The notes beneath the pieces are model-generated. The model saw only the letters and a program-made list of their open reading frames with translations, was not told the DNA's origin and did not search any database. Shown here piece after piece: positions 56,806 to 64,000 of a stretch of 64,000 nucleotides of DNA; the stretch's first letter is position 1; each line of letters begins with the position of its first letter. This stretch comes from Raphanus sativus (Eukaryota > Streptophyta > Magnoliopsida > Brassicales > Brassicaceae), in the NCBI RefSeq assembly GCF_000801105.2, contig NC_079514.1:26700293-26764292 (forward strand), read 5' to 3'. Both the position numbers and the translations under genes were made by a program.

Positions 56806-58163
56806 TGATAGTGCTCAAATTACCCAGTAGAGCTTACTCTCTCAAATAAGAGGTACAGCTGTAGTACTTAGGGATCGAATCACGAGGAGCTATGGAACCA
56901 ATTAAATAAAATCTACTAATCAATCCTAGGCAAGGTTGGTTTATATGATAAAAATGAAAATAACAAATCCTAAAATGAGCAAGGCAGTTGCTCTAACTAA
57001 CAATATGAAGGGTTGTTTAAATGGGATAAAGAGTGCTAGACATAGGGTTTCTATTCAGGAATGGAGATTATAATCTCTATAAATGCTTTAATAAGTTGTT
57101 TGCATGATACTATAGATCTCAGCCGCTTAACATATGTGAATGAATCACTGGTTAAAATATCTAGATCTCTGGCCACACCTTTCGCATGATGACACAGAAA
57201 AAGAGTCGGTCGATATCCTTTTGAGATATCGAGCGATACACCTTTCGCAGCGCCGATCGATTTACCAGTAGGGTATCGATCGACGGCTTCTAGATCTGCC
57301 TAGGCGCGAACCGAATATGACCACGAGGTCTCAAGGAGGAACTGTCGTTCTTCTCAACGGGAAACATGCATCGCTCAAATGGATAATTCAAGATAATCTA
57401 AGATCCTAGTGATCTATGTTCTAGTTAGCTACTCTAAAACAAGCATAGGGTACAATCCATTTGATGAGTATCACAACTTAGCAATAATAGCTTGGGGCTA
57501 ATCCCACAAACCTATTTAAACCCTAGATCTAACAAGTAGACTACTCAGACATAGCTAAACAATTCATAACAATAGATAGATGAAAGAATTGCATAGATAG
57601 AATAAAGTAGAAATACAAAGGGAGATGAGAAATCTCTCCAATCTCTCTCAAACAAATAAAACTCTAGTCTCTCTCTCACACTCTCTGCTTTGGTTGTGAA
57701 AAGCTTTAAGCTTCAAAGGGTTTCAAAACTTGCCGTCAAAAAGACTTTGCAGGAGTATTTAAGCATTTCCATTAGGTTAAAAACTCGTCAGGGGCAATCT
57801 CGTAATTTGGTGAAGTCTTGGTGAAGTAGTCGGCTAAAACATTTCGTCCTCGATATCGATCGACAACACTCAATGTGTATCGATCGATTATAATCTTCTA
57901 GTACGCGGATCTTCTCAGCTACATCGATCGACAACTCAGGATGAGTATCGATCGATTGTAATCGCAATGTTGACTTCCAACTTAGTCTTGAATGGTCAAC
58001 TCGGTGTATCATCTCTTGTACTCCAAAATGCTCCAAAAACATCACTTTCTCACGAAATGCTCCTGAACCTGAAAACATACCTAACAGGCTAGAAAACAGA
58101 TTAAATATATAATAAAACACTAGTATACCATGGTTAAAAACGGGTAAAATCCATGGTATATCA
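56806..58163 (-). repeat. 3' LTR of Athila-derived copy 2
   Basis: 1358 bp from TGATAGTGC to GGTATATCA (TG..CA on either strand), closely matching 30856-32215 of copy 1. Confidence 0.92.
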
Positions 58164-59533
58164 ACTCCCCCAGACTTACTCCTTTGCTTGTCCTCAAGCA
58201 AAAACAGTAAACTCATCTTTGGAAAAGGTTTGGAAATAGCAGGAACTCAAGGATTCAATATATTGAAGTCATCACTCTATGGGTTTGCAATTCATGTCTA
58301 AAATCCTAATCACAGAAGTTCATCATGCCTTATCCTAGCTTAGCAACTAAACTCATCTAGTCAACAACTTAGCAATTCTCATCTGACATTCCCCTCTACT
58401 AACCTCATTTCTTAACATAAAATAAAGTGCAGGCTTCACCTTGGGAGTATCGATCAAAGAACACATGGATTCAACTCAAACAAGTATCTGAACACACAGG
58501 TAGTCTTCTCTGATTCCTTTCTCCCCTCTTCTCTCTTCACTGAATCTCTTATTAGTTTCAATTTCAACAGGTTTCGATGCCACATAGGCCATCTAGTCCA
58601 TCTCATTGACATTTGCATTGTAACTCATACATTTTTAACAAAGTGTAGCGAATATTGGGGTCGCAGGAATCACTCCTACCCCTCGTTTCCACAATGTGTG
58701 ATCATTCTTGAGATTTAGAATACTGGGGTCGCAGGAGACTACCCCTCTGCTTCTCAAGAAATCATTTCAATCTTTTATAACATAAACTTAGATCTCGAGA
58801 TGCCGAAGAGAGTGAAGGAAGGGAACCAGAAACACACAGACTTTTTACCTTCCAGACTTGTAAGAGGATTCCGATCCAGTGATATCCAAGCCCCAAGACA
58901 AGCAAATAAGTCAGTATTAGTGTTGAAGGTCAGCTTTGGTTCCTTCAAACAATCTTAGCTAGTGAATATAGATAGCAAGTTGATCCACTTTAGCATCTTT
59001 AGTACTATCTGCAATTAGTAATCTAGAATGGTGCTAAAGAGTGGTCAGACAATCAAATAATAATCCATATCAATGTTCCTATTTAATACTTATGCGAAAA
59101 ATAATTTTGAAAAACATTTTAATAAAAACCAAAATAAAAACACATATTAGTAAACTCCCCCCCCCCAGACTTAAATTACACTGTCCCAGTGTAACATCCG
59201 GTGGTGAGGTAAATAAATAAAACAAAATAAATATAACAAGTTAGAATGAATAAACCTGATCGACAAGATGTCGATCGATTCATAGTGGTATACGTCGATC
59301 GTTATTAATGGTCGTGTGGTGTCGAGCGATATGAATGGTGAATGTCGGTCTATGGAATTATCATTCCACTTGGATCTAATAAAAACTGCAAAATAAAGTC
59401 GAAAAAGAAAAGAAAAATAAAAGCAAAAATGAAAATGAAAAATAAATTAAAGAAAAAGAAAACCTAATAGTGGGTTGCCTCCCACTCAGCGCTTGGTTAT
59501 AGTCATTTAGCTTGACTGTGGTAGGTGAGTGAC

Positions 59534-61464
59534 TCATGGGGTGCAGTGAGGGTTTTTGTTCGCTGGTGGGCAAACACTTTCCTCATCTTTGGACTTAGTG
59601 GCAGTGAAGCTTCTTGTGGCATCACCTGATCTTGTCCATCTAGGAGATATCTTTGCTAAATCGTCTTTGATGACTTGCAACCTTCGGACCAAATCTTCTG
59701 TGCCTAACTGATGCTGATGGAAATCAAATCTTGAATGCGCACTTAGTTCGGCATGTTGGTATTTTGCGTGTTGGTCCTGAGTCTGTTGATCCTTGTCGGC
59801 CAAAGCGGTGGTATCGAACAATGCCACAATTGGTATGTCGGTCGCTTCGCTGGGATCACTGTCGATTGACTCCGTGTCAGAGTTGTCGATCGATTCTGAA
59901 CGTTGGCCTTGGTACTCAAAATTGCTCTGCATAGTGCGTATTTCATTCTTCAAGAGACCAGTAGCTCTGCAAAGATTGGTCACTCTTGCATTGAGAGTCT
60001 CCTCCATGTGATCACTTCGTTCTGTGAGTCTCTCCTCCATAGAATTCATGGTTTCGTAAAGCTGATCTTTGATATCATCAACTTCTGCTGCAGTGCATAC
60101 TCTCTTCGCTGGTGGTGGTTCGGTGTCGATCGATGTTGGTCGAGGCCTGTCGATCGATGCTTCGTAGCTGTCACGGAGATCAATATAAGCTTGAACAATG
60201 CTCATGTCTCTTTCTAACTTGTCCAGCTGTCGTGACATTGTGTGTTGGCATCGCAGGATAGGGGAACTGAAGAGTTCATGTTTTCTTACATACGCTTTCA
60301 TCCTATCTTCCAGTTCTGCGAACCTTTTGTCGATCGATGATGAAGTATATGTGTCGATCGATGAAAAAGTGGCAAGCTTAGCTTTGTCATTCTGGCGAAT
60401 TGTGTCCAACTCTTTCTGTAGAAGATCGATCCTCTTGCTTAACCATTCGACATTGTTGTTGAGAGGGCTGTAGACGTCTCCAATCCGTGTATTGATGTAA
60501 GCAACCTCCCATTCATCTTTCTTAGGTGAAGAACATTCTGGTCGGTCCATGGATGTAGTCTTGCCGATGTCGATCGATGGTACAGGTACTCTGTCGGTCG
60601 ATACTGTTGGCGTAGCCTCTTTCTCAAGCGTGTTAATACGTTTCCAAGCTCCACTCTTATCTCAGCCATATCATTATGGAAGTCTTTGTAACTGACATCC
60701 AAAGGCTGGAAAGTGTCTTCCACCAATGTGCGCATGTTTGGCTCAAGGTGCGCCTGAGCTCTCCATACATCAGTCACCATATCATCCACCTCCCCTCTAC
60801 TGTAGGACACTGGTGGTGGTGTGTATGCATGGGAAGGGCGTGTGTGTATTGGAAGTTGTAAGCAACCTTTGTGAAAAAGGGATGCTCTATCCAAAAGTCT
60901 CTTTACTTGCTCCTTGGTAACATGGATGATCTCACCATCAACTCCTCTAGCATAGCCAAACTCATCTCTGTAGACACCATATTCATCCTTAGCCTCCCAC
61001 TTGAATCTCCTGGATCCATCGGTATTGAAGGCACGTCGTCCAAACTCCAGTCGTCTGTCGGGCGATCGGACTCTCTGTCTGTCGATCGATCCTGGATATC
61101 CGCCGTTGATCGACGGTGTTGAAACGATGTCGATCGATTGTGAATGTCTAGGTGGACCGAAGTGTTGAGGAACTCGATCCTCCCTTGTGTTGGTGTTGTG
61201 GTTGTCCTGGACGTGTTGTAGGATGTCTGGATGGCTACGTTGCTGTGTGAACAGGTTTTCTGGTCCATTGGCAACTTGGAGGATGTCTGCTATGTCCTCT
61301 CTTGTTATGTGCAGAACTCTTCCATCCATAGCTCTTGCATAGCCATCTGTGTCCCTGAAAATTCTAAATTCATCAGGTGTTAGTGAAACATTCCTGATAT
61401 CATAAGGTTCATGAGATCTCGGTTGAGCTCTGTTGAAGGTGTCGATCGATGGGTGTGTGGTGGT
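59534..61464 (-). pseudogene. Extra ORF of Athila-derived copy 2, frameshifted and 5'-truncated
   Basis: It corresponds to 25601-27370 in copy 1 and has the same duplicated DEFG/DEYG modules and SID repeats. The first ~22 codons are cut off by the neighbouring element, and a one-base deletion near 60635 shifts the frame (the two open parts are 61329-60439 and 60550-59534). The C-terminus is longer than in copy 1 and shows what that copy has lost: a helical stretch ending in a DLVRRLQVIKDDLAK segment. Function unknown. Confidence 0.75.
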
Positions 61465-62446
61465 TGTGAGGGATTAAACTCACACCTAGATTTTAGATCA
61501 GGTTTTAAGGTTTATGAAAGGTTAGGGAAAGATAACGTGGGCTGAATCCCGTAATAACTTGTTGAATGAACTTCGATTTGTATTGATATAATGATAAAAG
61601 GATGGTTACAAAAGGTGATCTTTGATGAATACAAAGATTATAAGAATGTTACAATAAGAATGTTTTTATGAATGTCGAGTGAAAAATATGGATTGAATCG
61701 GATCCCCTCTTCTTTGACTTGCTATCTCCTTAAATAGTCTCAGGTCCCGCTTGATCGTTGCCAACTGGTTCCCGAGATCTTCTCCGTTTATTAAGGGATC
61801 TGCAACAGCTTCCCCTTGACCGGGTCCTGCGCTTCTTCTTGTTGCGACGTGAGCTTCCTCTTCGTCGTGACCTCCTTGGTTAGAGTCCTTAGCTTTCAGC
61901 CTCCGGCTCCAGTTGAGCTCCTTTTAGGCATCGAACTTGCGATGGGTCTGTCGCGGCCCGTTATCATCTTTTATTATTTGATAATCAGCTACCGGGCCAT
62001 ATTCGGGCCCAACAGTTGCCCCCAGCTCTTGAGATTAGGTATCGCTATTCTCGGGAGCTAAACCTGGCCGCCCAAGCTAGATTCTCTTGTTGAGATCATG
62101 ATTACTAGCTATCTCAACCATATTTATTTTTATCTGATCGAACGGCTGTAAATTCCCTTCGATTAGATCGATGGCTTAGATTAAATCGAGTTTGAAATTT
62201 GATTTCCGATTTTCGAGACGTGATGAGATATCAAGCTGAGAGAATTAACTGCTTGTCTCTCCACTTCCTCCACGCCTCTCAACGGTTTCCAAGGTAATTC
62301 ACCTCTTTTTCCTTTATTTTACTGCGTTTCTTTTTTTTTTGTATCCGTTTCTTGATCGAACTAGTTCTTCATCTCTAACCTCTCTGAGATTTCGCCATAG
62401 TCCAATTCCTCTCTTTTGCTTCCTATCTCCCTTTCCTTTTACTATT
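61465..62446 (+). repeat. Left end of a new transposon, LTR-like and leader sequence
   Basis: The sequence changes sharply at 61465, where it starts TGTGAGGGATTAAACTCACA (TG start with a small inverted repeat). Up to about 62040 it has LTR-like features, including the string GGGCCCAACAGTTGCCCCCAG. A pyrimidine-rich leader (62250-62440) precedes the gene. The element's other end is outside the window, so LTR status is not proven. Confidence 0.5.
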
Positions 62447-64000
62447 ATGAGTCAAAAAGAAGGTTCTGGCGAGGTTCAAATCTCAGCCTCCGGTGCCCGT
62501 ATTATGAAGGTCAAGCGGGAAGCCGGTGAAAAGATGACAGAAGCCAAGAAGAAGAAGGTTAAAGACTCAATCGGAGCAAGAGTCAAGAGGATGAAGAAGA
62601 AAGGGAGCAAGAGCGCTTCCTCCGGTCCTCACTTCCCTTCGCTCTTGAAGAGCCAAGACGTCGTCAATCTTGCTGTTCAAGCTCACGGCCAGAGTGACTT
62701 AGCTAGAGCTTGTACCGAAGATGAAACCCCCGAAACCGTTCCGGAGGGTTGGTTCTGTTTTCATGAGAAGTATATCTCTAAGTGTCATCTTAGATTCCCT
62801 CTTCCCACCCTCTTGCTAGATCTCCTAGATCATTACCAGCTGGCCCTTTCTCAACTCTGCCCATCGGTTATCCGAGTGATAAATGGGTTCATCACTAGGG
62901 CCAAGGAGGAAGGAGTTATCGTGGGGTTGACTGAGCTAATGAGTCTCTTTTCTATAAAGGAGAGTACTTCCAAGGATGGCGGAAGCGGTACCTACTACCT
63001 CCCCTGTCGTCCAGGGCTAGGTATCTTTAAGTTCACGGCCAGTGATGATGACTGGCGGAAGAAGTACTTCTATGTCAAGGTTGACCCCTCGACGGTTTCT
63101 GTAGGCCGTGACCTCAGGACCTCATGGTCTGACATTTCTGGTTAGGATTTTAGGGATATCTTCGCATGTTTATCTTTGCTTATCATGATGTGCTTATTGC
63201 CTTTTGACTCTTTTTTGCAGAAATTAAGGATCCTGTCAAGTTGTCTAGTAAACTCACTAGAGCCCTCTACAGGAAGCTGCAGCATAGCCCTAACGCTTGG
63301 GGAGCTTACACCACTTCGAGAGTTGGATCAGCTAAGTTTCCTGAACGATACCAGGCGTCCTTCCCTGATTCAGTGACAGTTGCTGGTTTAGAAGGTAACC
63401 TTCTACTCTTAATTCATGATTTTTACTGTTTGAATTTGTCTCATGTGATTAATGAATATTTTTCATGATTTAGTTTCCGAGGGTGATTCAGTTTTCGAAG
63501 TTTCATCCGGAGCAAGTACTTCCGAGAAGACTCAATCACAAAAGATGCCTATTCAGCCTTCCTTCCGTTCCAGGGGTAGATCGACCAAGGCTGCCAGCTC
63601 CTCTAGAGGAAGTGACAAGAACCAAGGAGGATCCTTCCTTGACTCTGTGAAGGAGGCTCTTGACGAAGGAGGCTCTGCTCCTGCTAAGGGTGCTGGCTCT
63701 TCGGAGCCCAAAGTTCAGGAAGTTGGCCTTCCCTCCGAGGTCCCAATGACTGAAGCTAATCCTCAAACGGCGAGGGATCCTCCAGAATTTGAGCCCCCGA
63801 GGAACAAGAGGTCCCGAACTGACCAGGTTGACAGACCTTCGAGGTCTTCCTCCTCCTCCTCTAGAGGAGGAACCGTTGGCTGGAACTTTGCTCATTCGAA
63901 GCCTGGATCGGTTTTGGATGATTCGTGGGGTTTGGCTACTCTGATGAGGCATATGAAGAGTACCGGGTGTTCCCTCCCCTCGATCTCCAATCTCACGCAC
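62447..64000 (+). CDS. 'Putative gypsy type transposon' protein (PF04195-like), 3' end outside window
   Basis: Exons 62447-63140, 63221-63394 and 63474 to beyond 64000 join in frame with GT-AG introns. The ATG at 62447 (MSQKEGSGEVQ) is preferred to one at 62339 because the extra part reads as leader. The N-terminus is a basic Lys-rich stretch (residues ~20-60, probable nuclear signal). A helical domain follows (FPLPTLLLDLLDHYQLALSQLCP .. YYLPCRPGLGIFKF..WRKKYFYVKV) like the plant transposon family PF04195. The third exon is low complexity, Ser/Arg/Lys/Pro-rich. Such genes lie upstream of gag in some plant Gypsy elements; their role is unknown. No lesion is seen. Confidence 0.65.

Larger units (their letters stand above)
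56806..61464 (-). mobile_element. Athila-derived Gypsy element, copy 2, truncated
   Basis: On the minus strand this copy keeps the extra ORF, the polypurine tract and a full 3' LTR (58163-56806). It ends abruptly at 61464, which corresponds to 27304 in copy 1, where another element begins, so gag and protease are lost. Between ORF and LTR it has about 750 bases (58780-59530) missing from copy 1. TCGATCGA octamers occur at the same places as in copy 1. Confidence 0.88.

Noticed and set aside
59731..61122. Plus-strand open frames opposite the Athila copy 2 ORF
   Set aside because: The same shadows appear opposite copy 1 (25760-26962). The minus strand has the conserved modules and the correct relation to LTR and polypurine tract.

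Overview
This looks like a transposon-rich, probably pericentromeric, stretch of a Brassicaceae nuclear genome, most likely Brassica or a close relative. The evidence is two host genes with introns that closely match Arabidopsis genes from memory (a RIPK-type receptor-like cytoplasmic kinase at 1687-3291 and eIF(iso)4E at 50691-52024), Brassica-type CACTA, hAT, Tourist and Stowaway ends, and Athila, Copia and Tekay retroelements. Nothing is bacterial or organellar. Almost everything between and after the two host genes is transposon or transposon debris.

Layout. 1-913 is the terminal part of a CACTA element. 1687-3291 is the kinase. 4457-5121 is a small hAT-like element with a second one nested inside it, both with perfect 8-bp target duplications. 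5168-7610 is a decayed Gypsy gag region split by an unidentified insertion. 7611-11937 is AT-rich with microsatellites and an LTR fragment. 11943-17736 is a complete, young Copia element (230-bp LTRs differing at about 3 positions, 5-bp duplication GATAT) whose gag is intact but whose pol is broken. 19690-22838 is a much older Copia relic. 24221-32215 (minus strand) is an Athila-derived Gypsy element that keeps gag, protease and an extra downstream ORF but has no reverse transcriptase or integrase. A second, truncated copy lies at 56806-61464.

32216-49380 is the most interesting block: several nested copies of a Mutator-like element (MULE). The most complete copy (36726-49298) carries a mudrA-type transposase on the plus strand and, facing it, a gene for a DUF1985 plus Ulp1-protease protein (Kaonashi/VANDAL type, the class to which VANC anti-silencing factors are thought to belong). 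The whole block, including introns, intergenic DNA and even the Lys/Glu-rich coding repeat of the Ulp1 gene, is filled with a short motif, core GGCTGAGTTA. This is what a sequence-specific anti-silencing system and its target array would look like. The element has later been hit by a Stowaway MITE (41376-41633) and a Tekay-like solo LTR (46449-49083).

49653-50409 is a Tourist-like MITE just downstream of eIF(iso)4E. 52675-53286 is a 5'-truncated LINE with a 17-bp duplication. 53548-56470 holds decayed transposon genes and a foldback element. From 61465 to the right edge there is a new element carrying a spliced gene of the 'putative gypsy type transposon' class, cut by the window end.

All family names come from reading motifs by eye. 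Exon boundaries were derived from GT/AG sites and reading-frame continuity. Counts of short motifs are hand counts and approximate.
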